From JAHBXE01 sp044222195 (lineage in GTDB: Bacteria; Planctomycetota; Phycisphaerae; Phycisphaerales; UBA1924), in NCBI GenBank assembly GCA_044222195.1, contig JBGANS010000004.1, positions 1-64,000 of the forward strand: 64,000 nucleotides of DNA, given 5' to 3'. The translations under genes were made by a program, and so were the position numbers. Shown one piece after another: positions 48,177 to 57,067 of the stretch; position 1 is the first letter of the stretch; every line of letters begins with the position of its first letter. The notes under the pieces were generated by a model. The model was not told the DNA's origin. It saw only the letters and a list, made by a program, of their open reading frames with translations, and searched no databases.

Positions 48177-48518
48177 GTGGCGATGATTGGGCCGCGCCGC
48201 TTGTGGGCCCCGGAGCCAGTCCCTGTGCAGCCGAGCCTCTCTACGACGTTCAAAGGTTCACCAAAGTGGCTCACGCTTTCAGCGCCGGCCAAGTGTGCGC
48301 TGGAGGGCCTGCTTCAGTTCGCGACGCGCAAGCACTGCGACTGGGTCGTTGAAGGCACACCCAAACAGATCGGCGACTGGATCGGTCCCGAGGTCAATCT
48401 GAACGCGACGGACATCGTGACGGCGCTTCGTGAGTTGGACACGGCGGGGTGCATCCGGCGCGGGCGGGTGGGCAACGGGTCGAGCTTCATTGTCGCGCCC
48501 GTCGTCGTAGACCGCTGA
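48177..48518 (+). CDS. Small winged-helix-like protein
   Basis: A 113-residue protein starting at GTG 48177 (ATG 48183 is possible). The sequence LSAPAKCALEGLLQFATRK, GTPKQIGDWIG, ATDIVTALRELDTAGCIRRGRV and GNGSSFIVAP has the helix-helix-helix-wing pattern of winged-helix DNA-binding domains seen in phage and plasmid replication or regulatory proteins. No partner gene identifies its target. It probably shares a transcript with the helical protein before it. Confidence 0.6.
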   Translation: MAMIGPRRLWAPEPVPVQPSLSTTFKGSPKWLTLSAPAKCALEGLLQFATRKHCDWVVEGTPKQIGDWIGPEVNLNATDIVTALRELDTAGCIRRGRVGNGSSFIVAPVVVDR

Positions 48519-48529
48519 ACAGCGGGCAC

Positions 48530-48997
48530 TTACACGATTTCGACGATCTGGAAGCGCTTGACGCCGCGGGGTGCGTTCACGCGGATCGTTTCGCCAACAC
48601 GTGCTTTGAGCAGCGCTTCACCCATGGGGCTGGTGACGGTGACTTCGTCGTAATCCGGCGGTGGATCGGAGGACATTTCGCCGACGAGTTTGACCATGTC
48701 GGTGCGTCCCTTTTCCACGTCTTTGATTTTGACGGTGGAGCCGAGCACTACGACATCACCGCCCTTGCCCGCGCCGTCTTCGACGACATGGGCGTGCGCG
48801 AGCCGCTCTTCGAGTCGACGGATTTCGGCCTCCTCCATCCCCTGCTGCTCACGAGCCGCGTGGTAGTCGCCGTTTTCCTTCAGATCACCCAGGGCGCGGG
48901 CCTCGGCGATCCGGAGGGATATCACGGGACGATTGGCTTTGAGCGCCGCAAGGCGCGCTTCGACTCGTTGTTTCTCGCTTTGCGTCAGCATGTCCAT
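48530..48997 (-). CDS. greA: Transcription elongation factor GreA
   Basis: A 155-residue GreA, which enters the RNA polymerase secondary channel and stimulates cleavage of backtracked RNA. The N-terminal coiled coil has ISLRIAEARALGDLKENGDYHAAREQQG with the tip acidic residues, and the C-terminal domain ends VTSPMGEALLKARVGETIRVNAP. ATG 48997 (MDMLTQSEKQ) gives the family length; the open frame to 49102 would run through the terminator hairpin at 49041-49064. Confidence 0.95.
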   Translation of the reverse strand: MDMLTQSEKQRVEARLAALKANRPVISLRIAEARALGDLKENGDYHAAREQQGMEEAEIRRLEERLAHAHVVEDGAGKGGDVVVLGSTVKIKDVEKGRTDMVKLVGEMSSDPPPDYDEVTVTSPMGEALLKARVGETIRVNAPRGVKRFQIVEIV

Positions 48998-49040
48998 GAC
49001 GGAATCCTTCCCCCCAACGACGCGCCCAAAGGGGCAGAAG

Positions 49041-49064
49041 AAAAACCCGGCCGTGCCGGCCGGG
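49041..49064 (-). terminator. Rho-independent terminator before greA
   Basis: CCCGGCCG and CGGCCGGG pair around a three-base loop; on the minus strand TTTTTCTTCT follows. It ends the peptidoglycan-cluster transcript (last gene at 49113) and separates it from greA. Confidence 0.8.
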
Positions 49065-49112
49065 CAATCTTCGCGTGTCGCCGGTTCTCCCGGCGAGGCC
49101 AAAATGTAGGCC

Positions 49113-49958
49113 TCAGGCGCTCTCGCGGCGAATCCGCATCCGAAATCCCGCCGCCAACAGCCAGAGCGCGACCGAAATGCCCCAGAGCAAACCGATCACC
49201 CGCCAGTGCCCCGGGAACACTTCGGCGACCAGACCGGTCCAGGTGCGGTCCCGGGTCAGTTCGTACACGCCCGCGATGGGTGACAGCAGCCAGGTCGGGC
49301 GGACGGGAAAGGAGGAACTCTCCACAGGGTGTGCGGCGAACGCGGCGTTGATCACCATCGGAATGTGCGACGCGAGCAGCAGCGCGAGCACGCCGGTCAT
49401 CCAGAGGGCGGGGGATGACCGCTGACGGCGGAGCGAGTGCGAACCCGCGAGCACGGCCGCCACGATGCTCGCCCACGCGCCCGTGAACGCGGCCACCGCG
49501 GCGACGACCCTGAGCGGCCAACCGGTGAGCCACCAGGCATGCTGGGGCCAGATGATCGCCTGCAAAGGCACGAGCACGACGATCAGATCGAGGATGGGGC
49601 CGGCGATCGGACGCTGGTCGGACACCTGGGTGAAGCGGACCATCGGCCAGACGATGACGATCCCGGCGGCGATCAGCGCGAGCAGGCCCCGGGCCGCGGG
49701 ACGGATGACGTCGTACCCGCCAACGCCTGAGGTGACCGTGATGGCGTAGGTCGAAACGGTCGCGAGAAACAGGTACATCGTCCAGATGAAGGCAAAGGTG
49801 CGCGGTTCGGCCCGCCGGTGGGCCCAGCGGTCGGGCGCCGGATTGGCCGGCGTCGACGACGGCGGATGCTGAACGCCCGCGTCGAGCAGCGCATCGGGCG
49901 GAACGGATAGCGGTGCGGCGGCTCCATCGTCTGGCGGCGATGGAGCGGGATCGGTCAT
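49113..49958 (-). CDS. Integral membrane protein, last gene of the mur cluster
   Basis: A 281-residue protein with a Pro-rich cytoplasmic start and about six or seven membrane segments (FAFIWTMYLFLATVSTYAI, GLLALIAAGIVIVWPM, VVAAVAAFTGAWASIVAAV, LWMTGVLALLLASHIPMV, WRVIGLLWGISVALWLLAAGF). No family recognised. Its ATG overlaps the stop of the FtsQ-like gene (ATGA), so it is translationally coupled to the cell-wall cluster and may serve envelope growth. Confidence 0.78.
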   Translation of the reverse strand: MTDPAPSPPDDGAAAPLSVPPDALLDAGVQHPPSSTPANPAPDRWAHRRAEPRTFAFIWTMYLFLATVSTYAITVTSGVGGYDVIRPAARGLLALIAAGIVIVWPMVRFTQVSDQRPIAGPILDLIVVLVPLQAIIWPQHAWWLTGWPLRVVAAVAAFTGAWASIVAAVLAGSHSLRRQRSSPALWMTGVLALLLASHIPMVINAAFAAHPVESSSFPVRPTWLLSPIAGVYELTRDRTWTGLVAEVFPGHWRVIGLLWGISVALWLLAAGFRMRIRRESA

Positions 49959-50878
49959 GGGTTGCGCGAGGCGGTGGTCACATCGTCGACGAGGATCACC
50001 GGGCCCGCGACCTCGACGAGGCGGTGCTTGGCGTCCACCTGGCCGAACTGCCGGACGAGTTCGTCGATTCGACGCAGCTTCATATCGAAGGCGACTTCGC
50101 CCGGGATCGAGTCACGCGGGGCGCCGCCAATGACCGCACGCCCGCTCCACCTGCTGACCAGCGTGATCCGCCGCAGGGCGGCGTATTCCGTGATGTCCAC
50201 GGCTTCGATCTGGTCTCGCCAGGAGCGACTGGAAATCGCGGCGATGGTGTCCAGCGCGGCTCGAATGTCGTCTCCTTGCCAGAGCGAGCCGGGAGAGACC
50301 TGGCCCCCCGATGCGGGCGGCTCGTGGGCGGCGCCGGTGATGGCGATGACGGGAGCCTGGCCCCGCTGGTACGCGACGGGAAGAAGATGACCGGCCTGGG
50401 AAATCAGGTAGTCAACTCCGTCGCGACGAACGACCGCGGCCGGAGTGCGCCAGGTGGCGTTGACTTCGCATGTTTCGCCCCGGCGGCGGACCTGTGGCGC
50501 TGATTCGAACCAGCCGGTGCTCAAAAGAGATTCGGACACGGCTCGCAGACCAACGGCCGAGTAGGGGTTGGCGTTGCGTTCGAGTTCGGAAACGGCGCGG
50601 GCGGTAAGTTCATCGCGGACCGGCGGCGGCACCCACGTATCCGTGGGAGACTTGGCGTTTCCTGCCGCGGGCCAGGCGAAGGCGACCTTGAGGGGCCCGG
50701 CGGCGGCCCGAGATGCGAGCGAGGCTTCCATCGAAGGAACCCAGATCAGCACGGCCAGGATGAGACCGACGAAGACGAACACTCCCGCAGACACCGAGAA
50801 GACCCTGCGGAAGGCATCGGAGGTCATCGTCTTTGACTTGTGCACCCGAACGCGGATGGGGCGAGAGGTTCTGGGCAT
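49955..50878 (-). CDS. ftsQ: FtsQ/DivIB-like cell-division protein (divergent)
   Basis: A 307-residue protein with a basic cytoplasmic start, one membrane segment (VFVFVGLILAVLIWVPS) and a large periplasmic part. Position directly after ddl in a murC-murB-ddl series is the classical site of ftsQ. The periplasmic sequence fits: LLSTGWFESAPQVRRRG, then VNATWRTPAAVVRRDGVDYL and SQAGHLLPV, matching the FtsQ pattern of a strand, R-x-P, and D-x-x-G turn. Overall similarity is weak, so this rests mainly on order and topology. ATG 50878 is preferred; the frame is open to 50929. Confidence 0.7.
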   Translation of the reverse strand: MPRTSRPIRVRVHKSKTMTSDAFRRVFSVSAGVFVFVGLILAVLIWVPSMEASLASRAAAGPLKVAFAWPAAGNAKSPTDTWVPPPVRDELTARAVSELERNANPYSAVGLRAVSESLLSTGWFESAPQVRRRGETCEVNATWRTPAAVVRRDGVDYLISQAGHLLPVAYQRGQAPVIAITGAAHEPPASGGQVSPGSLWQGDDIRAALDTIAAISSRSWRDQIEAVDITEYAALRRITLVSRWSGRAVIGGAPRDSIPGEVAFDMKLRRIDELVRQFGQVDAKHRLVEVAGPVILVDDVTTASRNP

Positions 50879-50974
50879 TGGTCCGTCCGTGGGAAATCGA
50901 CAAACGAATAAAGAGCCACAAGGCGGCATCCTGCCACCGACCTCATGATATCGGCCGAACCGGCCCTGCTCGCT

Positions 50975-51892
50975 CTAGCGGCCGCCGTCCCGGAGCGCAA
51001 AGTCCACCAGTTTGGCGCAAAGGGAGGGCATATCGGTGCCCGCGTGGGCGGATGCCTTGGGAACAAGGGAAGTGGCGGTGAAGCCGGGCATGGTGTTGAT
51101 TTCCAGGAGCCAGGGTTGGCCCTTGGCGTCGAGAAGGAAGTCCACCCGGGAAACGTGGCGCACACCGATGGCCTTTCCCAGACGCTCCGCGTAGTCCTTG
51201 ATCTGCTTGTCCATTCCTGCGGGCAGCTCTGGGTCGAGTATGTAGCGGGTGTCCTTGCGCTTGTACTTGGCCTCGTAGTCGTACACGCCCTCGGCCGGGG
51301 CGATGTGGATGATGGGAAGGGGCTTGCCGTCGATCAGGCCCACCGTCAGTTCCTTGCCCGCGATGTACCGCTCGATCATGTACACGCGACCGGGCTTGGA
51401 CTTGATGTCGGCTTCGACATCTCGACGGGCGGCGCTCCAGGCGACCGCATCCTTGCAGATGTGAAGCCCAACGGATGATCCATCGTGGACGGGCTTGACG
51501 ACGACTGGGATCGGGAGCGGGCAGGCGTCGTCCTTGATGTTGAACGCATGCGCCTCCGCGGTCGGGATCCGGGCGCGGGCGGCGCAGAGCTTGGTCGCGA
51601 GTTTGTCCATCGCGAGGCGTGCTGCGGCGGGGCGGCACCCAACGTAGGGGCGGCCGTCCTGTTCCATGAGATCCTGGAGCGGGCCGCCTTCGCCAAATGA
51701 ACCGTGAAGCACGGGGAAGATGACATCGCCGGGCAGGGCTTTCAGCTCGGCGAGCGAGAGGCGATCGATGGTCTTGTCGATCACCTCGTACTTGCCCGAG
51801 CTGCGGATGGCATTTCCCACGCCCGCGGCGGAGTTGAGGCTGACTTCGCGTTCGGCATCCGGGCCGCCGCCAAGAACGAGCACCTTCTTCAT
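50975..51892 (-). CDS. ddl: D-alanine--D-alanine ligase
   Basis: A 305-residue ATP-grasp ligase making the D-Ala-D-Ala dipeptide of peptidoglycan. Motifs: VLVLGGGPDAEREVSLNSA, PVLHGSFGEGGPLQDLMEQ, VVKPVHDGSSVGLH, the catalytic stretch VSRVDFLLDAKGQPWLLEIN and TMPGFT. It starts at ATG 51892, overlapping the murB stop (ATGA); the open frame to 52168 lies inside murB and is not the start. Confidence 0.96.
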   Translation of the reverse strand: MKKVLVLGGGPDAEREVSLNSAAGVGNAIRSSGKYEVIDKTIDRLSLAELKALPGDVIFPVLHGSFGEGGPLQDLMEQDGRPYVGCRPAAARLAMDKLATKLCAARARIPTAEAHAFNIKDDACPLPIPVVVKPVHDGSSVGLHICKDAVAWSAARRDVEADIKSKPGRVYMIERYIAGKELTVGLIDGKPLPIIHIAPAEGVYDYEAKYKRKDTRYILDPELPAGMDKQIKDYAERLGKAIGVRHVSRVDFLLDAKGQPWLLEINTMPGFTATSLVPKASAHAGTDMPSLCAKLVDFALRDGGR

Positions 51893-52794
51893 GGGTTGTT
51901 CTTCCAGATCGCGATCTCGGGCTCCAGCGTGACGCCGAAGCTGTCGAGCACGCGGCGTTTGACCTGATCCATCAGATCGATGACGTCGCGGGCCCGGGCT
52001 GTTTCGCCCGTCGTGATGAAGTTCGCGTGTGAATGACTGACCTGTGCTCCCCCGACGGACATCCCCTTGCACCCCGCACGGTCGATGAGCATGCCGGCCG
52101 AGACGCGGGCACCCGCATCGGCGATGGTCGCGATGGGCTGGGTCAAGGTCGGATTCTTGAACACGCATCCGGCGGATTTTTCCGCGAGCGGTTGGGTGGC
52201 CTTCTTGCGGGCCATGACTTCCTTGAGATGGTCTCGCAAGACGACCGGGTCCGCGGGCTTGAGATTCAGCTCGACGCTGGTGATGAGCAGATCGCCGAGG
52301 CCGGAGTGGCGGTAGGAGAAAGGGATGCTCGCGCGTTCGAGCGTGACTTCGTGACCCAGGCGGTCGAGGGCGTGGATTCGGGCGATCGAATCGGCGAACT
52401 GGCCGAACGTGCCGCCGGCGTTCATGATCGCCGCTCCGCCGACCGTGGCGGGAATGCCGCCGAGGCCTTCGAGGCCCGACAGTCCGTCGCGGACAGTCGA
52501 TGTGATGAGCTTGGGCAGGTTGGCGCCCGCGCCAGCGATGATGGTCTCACCTTCGCGGCGAACGCTGGTGAACGCCGACCGGTCGAGCACCACGACCAAG
52601 TTGGAAACGCCATCGTCGTCGACGAGCAGATTCGCGCCGTCGCCGAGAACCTTCACGTTCGGATCCACCTCGAGGCAGGCCTTCAGTTCGTCGATCGACT
52701 CCGGTTTCGCCAGCCTCTGGGCGCGTCCGCCGATGCCGAACCACGTCGGTATCGGGGTGTTGGTCTCAATGGTCAGGACGCGTGAGGCGGGCAT
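51889..52794 (-). CDS. murB: UDP-N-acetylenolpyruvoylglucosamine reductase
   Basis: A 301-residue FAD enzyme that reduces UDP-GlcNAc-enolpyruvate with NADPH to UDP-MurNAc. FAD-binding sequences: TWFGIGGRAQRLAKP, VLGDGANLLVDDDG, GIPATVGGAAIMNAGGT; catalytic Ser in KSAGCVFKNP and the final E in TLEPEIAIW. The length fits the shorter (type II-like) form. It sits between murC (35 bases upstream) and ddl (overlapping). Confidence 0.96.
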   Translation of the reverse strand: MPASRVLTIETNTPIPTWFGIGGRAQRLAKPESIDELKACLEVDPNVKVLGDGANLLVDDDGVSNLVVVLDRSAFTSVRREGETIIAGAGANLPKLITSTVRDGLSGLEGLGGIPATVGGAAIMNAGGTFGQFADSIARIHALDRLGHEVTLERASIPFSYRHSGLGDLLITSVELNLKPADPVVLRDHLKEVMARKKATQPLAEKSAGCVFKNPTLTQPIATIADAGARVSAGMLIDRAGCKGMSVGGAQVSHSHANFITTGETARARDVIDLMDQVKRRVLDSFGVTLEPEIAIWKNNP

Positions 52795-52829
52795 TGACTC
52801 TCTCCATGCCTTTTCGGAGGCATGACACC

Positions 52830-54383
52830 CTAGTGGGTGATGGGCTCTCCCGTGGCGCCGGTGCTCTGACCGGTCTTCAAGTAGCTGTGCGCGATCTGGT
52901 ACACGGGCCCGGCGCCCATGACGACCAGCAGGTCGCCGTCGCGGCAGAGGTGTTCGAGTTGTTCGACGATGGCTTCGAACGGGTACAGGTGCATCGCGCG
53001 GATGCCGCGATGACGGAGGCGGTCCACCAGGTCGGCCGCGGACACCTTGTGCCGCTCGGCCTGGGAGTCGCGGACGAAGTAGATGTGCGGAACAATGACG
53101 ACGTCGGCGCTCTCAAACGCCGCGGCAAACTCTTCGAGCAGGTGCCGCGTGCGTGAATGCTGGTGGGGCTGGAAGACGCAGATGAGCCGACCGCCTCGCT
53201 CGTGCGGGCGTTCGAACTCCTTGAGAGCCCTCAGAGTCGAGCCGACCTCGGTCGGGTGGTGGCCATAGTCGTCGTAGACGCGGATCGCGCCGCCGCCGGG
53301 AAGCGGGCGCTCGCCGAGGAACTGCGTGCGCCGGTCGATCCCGCGAAAGGCCGAGAGCGATATCGCGACGGCTTCGGCATCCGCTCCGGCCATCAGCGCC
53401 AACGCCGCGGCGGTCGCGCCGTTCATGGCGTTGTGGACGCCGGGCAGGCGGACGAGCCAGTTGAGGACCTGCTTGCCTTCGTGGCTCAGAGTGGCGCGGC
53501 GGGTCTCGGGGTCAAACGCGACGACCCAGTCGGCGTCAGGACGGAAGCCGATGGTTTCGACCTTGCAGCGCAGGCCGGCCGTGACGACCGTGCGCTGGGT
53601 GTTGTCCTGTGCGATCAGGAGGCGGCCGCCTTCTTCTTCGGGGGCGATGAGCTTGGCGAACTCATGGAACGCCTTCACGACCTCGTCGAGCGAGCCGTAG
53701 ACATCCAGGTGATCCGCCTCGACCGCGGAGATGGAAGCGATGGTGGGCCGGTAGTTGTGGAACGAGCGGTTGAACTCGCAGGATTCGGCAACGAGCAAGC
53801 CCGGGCGCCCCTTCATGGGACCGGACGTGATCGATTCAGACCCGAGGCGGAATCCAACAGGCTTGCCCTTGGACCCGAGGCAGCCGTTCTCCAACTGAGA
53901 ACAGGTCGCTCCGACGATCACCGTTGGGTCCAGGCGGGCGTCGACAAGAATTGTTCCGAGCATCGCGGTCGTTGTGGACTTGCCATGGGTGCCGGCGACG
54001 GCGATGGCGGTCCGGCCGAGCATGCACTTGCCAAGGGCTTCGGCGTAAGTCAGCGTCGGGACGCCGCGGCGTTGGGCTTCGAGCATCTGCGGGTGGTCGG
54101 GCTTGATAGCGGCGGACGCAATCACGAGGTCGCAGCAGCCGTCGTCGTCGATGCCCGGGAGCCACTGGCGGGATTGATCGAAACCGATCTTCATCCCTTC
54201 GCGTTCGAGAAGCTCGGTGGTCTCGGACTCGGACAGGTCGGAACCGGACACGATGGCGCCCCGGGCCTTGAGCATCCGTGCGAGTCCGGCCATGCCGCAC
54301 CCGCCGATGCCGACCATGTACACGTGCTTGCCCGCGACATCGAAGGCGGGTGGCGTCGAACTCTGCATCCTGCTGGTCACCAT
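52830..54383 (-). CDS. murC: UDP-N-acetylmuramate--L-alanine ligase
   Basis: A 517-residue Mur ligase adding L-Ala to UDP-MurNAc. VYMVGIGGCGMAGLARML is the N-terminal UDP-binding motif, AVAGTHGKSTTTAMLG the ATP loop, ESCEFNRSFHNY and EADHLDVYG the metal and substrate sites, PGVHNAMNGATAAALA and YDDYGHHPTEV the C-terminal motifs. ATG 54383 (MVTSRMQSS) is chosen over the longer frame to 54461. First gene of the cluster murC-murB-ddl-ftsQ-like-membrane protein. Confidence 0.96.
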   Translation of the reverse strand: MVTSRMQSSTPPAFDVAGKHVYMVGIGGCGMAGLARMLKARGAIVSGSDLSESETTELLEREGMKIGFDQSRQWLPGIDDDGCCDLVIASAAIKPDHPQMLEAQRRGVPTLTYAEALGKCMLGRTAIAVAGTHGKSTTTAMLGTILVDARLDPTVIVGATCSQLENGCLGSKGKPVGFRLGSESITSGPMKGRPGLLVAESCEFNRSFHNYRPTIASISAVEADHLDVYGSLDEVVKAFHEFAKLIAPEEEGGRLLIAQDNTQRTVVTAGLRCKVETIGFRPDADWVVAFDPETRRATLSHEGKQVLNWLVRLPGVHNAMNGATAAALALMAGADAEAVAISLSAFRGIDRRTQFLGERPLPGGGAIRVYDDYGHHPTEVGSTLRALKEFERPHERGGRLICVFQPHQHSRTRHLLEEFAAAFESADVVIVPHIYFVRDSQAERHKVSAADLVDRLRHRGIRAMHLYPFEAIVEQLEHLCRDGDLLVVMGAGPVYQIAHSYLKTGQSTGATGEPITH

Positions 54384-54576
54384 GCACAGGGTATCGGATT
54401 CCCGCTCGCCGGATCGTGAGGGGGAAACAGAGTGCCCGCTGACCAACAGTCGAGAGCCCAAGACCAGAGCGCGGCTCTTGCCCCATCTCGCTGCGCATCA
54501 CCCACGGCATGTCTTCTCCCACTTGCCGTAGGACCCTCCGCCGTTTGGCCATTTCAGTCCCGCTACCCTGATCCTT

Positions 54577-55089
54577 ATGAGTCTGCCTTATAAGCTCGCC
54601 TGCCTCTGCGACCTTCGCGACAAAGATGGCCGCATTCTCCTCCTGCGGCGCTTGAAGGAGCCCAACAAGGGCCTTTGCTCCCCGATCGGTGGGAAGCTGG
54701 ACATGACCATCGGTGAATCCCCCGCCCGCTGCGCGCAGCGGGAGATCATGGAGGAAGCCGGCCTGGAGGTCCCGATCGACAAGCTCCACCTCCTGGGGCT
54801 CATCAGCGAGGCGGGATACGAGGGCAAAGGGCACTGGCTGCTGTTTTATTACAAGGTGCTCGGACCGGTCTGGGTTGAGCCGCGTGACATGCGGGAAGGG
54901 CGGCTGGACTGGTTCGCGCCGGGCGAGATCGAGTCGCTCCCGCTCCCGGACACCGATCGGAAGATCATCTGGCCGCTCGTGCGCAGGCACGAGCAACCGG
55001 GCCCGAGCGGCCGGCCGGGGTTCTTTGCGGTTCACATCGACTGCACCGGCGGGGAAATGGTGTGGCGGGTGGAGCAGTCGGAGCGATAG
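54577..55089 (+). CDS. NUDIX hydrolase
   Basis: A 170-residue protein with a complete Nudix box, GGKLDMTIGESPARCAQREI then MEEAGLE, fitting G-x5-E-x7-R-E-U-x-E-E-x-G-U, so it should hydrolyse a nucleoside diphosphate linked to another group using Mg2+. It starts YKLACLCDLRDKDGRILLLRR as in MutT/8-oxo-dGTPase-like members, but substrate is not predictable. The C-terminal 30 residues are an extension. It is divergent from murC. Confidence 0.92.
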   Translation: MSLPYKLACLCDLRDKDGRILLLRRLKEPNKGLCSPIGGKLDMTIGESPARCAQREIMEEAGLEVPIDKLHLLGLISEAGYEGKGHWLLFYYKVLGPVWVEPRDMREGRLDWFAPGEIESLPLPDTDRKIIWPLVRRHEQPGPSGRPGFFAVHIDCTGGEMVWRVEQSER

Positions 55090-55136
55090 TCCTTCGCGTG
55101 AAACCGACAAACCGCATCCCCGATCTATAATGGTGT

Positions 55137-56996
55137 ATGAAGGGTATGGGGAATCCATCGAATCGTGCCCGGACGCTCTTTGGCCAGGGACCCATCGTGG
55201 TCCGCATGCTGGCGCTGCCGTTGCTCGTTGTCCTGGCCGTGATGAGCGCCGGGCAGGGAACGACGGGCGGACCGACCGCGATTCCGGCCGTGCGCCAGGC
55301 CAGCAACATCGCCATCATCACGATCACCGGTGAGATCAACCAGACGACGCTGCGGAGCGTGGTTCGCCGCCTGGACCTGGCCGAACGTGCCGGGGCCGAC
55401 GCCGTGGTCTTTGAACTCAACACGCCGGGCGGCGAGCTCATGGCCGTCATCGGGATCTGCAACGCGATCAAGGCCTGCCCGATCAAGAACACCGTCGCCT
55501 GGATCAATCGGGACGCCTATTCGGGTGGGGCGGTCATTGCGCTGGCGTGCCGCGAAATCGTGGTGAATGACCCTTCGACCCTTGGCGATGCGATCATCAT
55601 CAACGCGATGTTCGGGATGATCAACGAACTGGCCGAGAGCGAGCGGCAGAAACTGCTCGCACCGCTCATCGCCGAGCTTGTGGATTCAGCCCGACGTAAC
55701 GGGTACGACGAGTTGCTCGTGCAAGGGATCGCCAGCCGCGGCGTGGAGCTGTGGCTGGTGGAAAACAAGACCAGCAAGCAGCGGCTGTGCATCACGCGGG
55801 CGGAGTACCTCATGCTCTTTGGCCAGGAGCCCGCGGAGGTGCCCTCGTCACTCAGCACCGCCCCGGCCATTCCCGACTCCGAGAAGTCGCCCATCGCCAA
55901 GAAGGATTACTCCGACTCGCTCAAGGACTTCCTGCGGCGGTCGCAGAACACTAACCAACGAGGTGGTCCAGGTCATGCGACCAAGCAGGCGCCAACTGGC
56001 ACGGTTGAAGGAGCCAATCGGTACGTGCCCGCGTCCCCCGATATGGCCGCGATTGCGAACGACGTGACGAGCCGACAGGAACTGCCAACAACCCGGCCAG
56101 ACCTGAAGCCCGCGGATGCAGGGCAGTGGGCTGTGGTCGAGTACTTGTCGACGGGCACCGGCCCGTTCATCTTCAAAGCCGACCAGATGCAGCGCTACGG
56201 CCTGGCGGTCGGCGTGGTGCGCGACGAGGATGAACTGAAGGCTCACTTCGGAGCCAAGAACGTCCTGCGCCTTGATCAGAGCTGGTCCGAGGGCCTCGTC
56301 GCCCTGCTCACCTGGTTCCCGGTTCGGGGCTTGCTCGTTGTGGTGTTTCTGATCGCGATGTTCATCGAGATGACGCACCCGGGGCTCATCCTCCCCGGCG
56401 GAATCGGCGCGGCGGCGCTCATCGCCTTGATCGCGCCCCCACTGCTCATCAACATGGCCAACTGGTGGGAGATCGCGGCGATTCTCTCGGGCATCGTGCT
56501 CATCGCCCTGGAGATCTTCGTGCTCCCCGGCTTTGGTGTGGCGGGAGTGCTTGGCCTGCTGCTGCTCTTTGGCGGGCTTGTCGGGACCTTTGTCCCCCAG
56601 GGGGCGTACTTCCCGGATTCGGCGCACGCCCGGAACGACCTGCTCTACGGCGTCGCGACGATGGTCATGGCGGTGGTGACATCGGGAGTCGGGATGTACT
56701 TCATCGCCAAGAACTTCAAGGCCTTGCCGGTCTTCGGCCGCCTGGTGCTCAAGGACCCCAGCGCGACGGACGACTCTGGAAGCGACATGCTGGCCGCGAT
56801 GGCCTCTTCCGCGGGCCCGATCAAGAAAGGGATGACGGGCACGGCGATGACACCGCTGCGTCCCGCGGGCCGCGTCGAACTGCCGGGCGGCCGCATCATC
56901 GACGCGGTGGCGGACATGGGGTTCATCCCGGCCGGCGCGCCGGTGCGGGTGACCAGCGTTTCCGAGTTCCGCATCGGTGTTGAGAAGGTCGCGTGA
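55137..56996 (+). CDS. nfeD: NfeD-family membrane-bound ClpP-class protease
   Basis: A 619-residue NfeD1b-type protein. After an N-terminal membrane segment comes a ClpP-like serine protease domain (ITGEINQTTLRSVVRRLDLAE, FELNTPGGELMAV, catalytic Ser in DAYSGGAVIALAC). A long polar insert (about residues 230-330) is followed by four or so membrane helices and a C-terminal OB-fold NfeD domain (KGMTGTAMTPLRPAGRVELPGG). It heads nfeD-nfeD-floA, an arrangement like Bacillus yqeZ-yqfA, where these proteins organise membrane microdomains. Confidence 0.93.
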   Translation: MKGMGNPSNRARTLFGQGPIVVRMLALPLLVVLAVMSAGQGTTGGPTAIPAVRQASNIAIITITGEINQTTLRSVVRRLDLAERAGADAVVFELNTPGGELMAVIGICNAIKACPIKNTVAWINRDAYSGGAVIALACREIVVNDPSTLGDAIIINAMFGMINELAESERQKLLAPLIAELVDSARRNGYDELLVQGIASRGVELWLVENKTSKQRLCITRAEYLMLFGQEPAEVPSSLSTAPAIPDSEKSPIAKKDYSDSLKDFLRRSQNTNQRGGPGHATKQAPTGTVEGANRYVPASPDMAAIANDVTSRQELPTTRPDLKPADAGQWAVVEYLSTGTGPFIFKADQMQRYGLAVGVVRDEDELKAHFGAKNVLRLDQSWSEGLVALLTWFPVRGLLVVVFLIAMFIEMTHPGLILPGGIGAAALIALIAPPLLINMANWWEIAAILSGIVLIALEIFVLPGFGVAGVLGLLLLFGGLVGTFVPQGAYFPDSAHARNDLLYGVATMVMAVVTSGVGMYFIAKNFKALPVFGRLVLKDPSATDDSGSDMLAAMASSAGPIKKGMTGTAMTPLRPAGRVELPGGRIIDAVADMGFIPAGAPVRVTSVSEFRIGVEKVA

Positions 56997-57067
56997 ATCG
57001 TCCGGACACACGGGCGTGGACGCTCCCGGCTGCGTAATCTCTCGGGCCGGTTCTTGGGAGATTCGCA

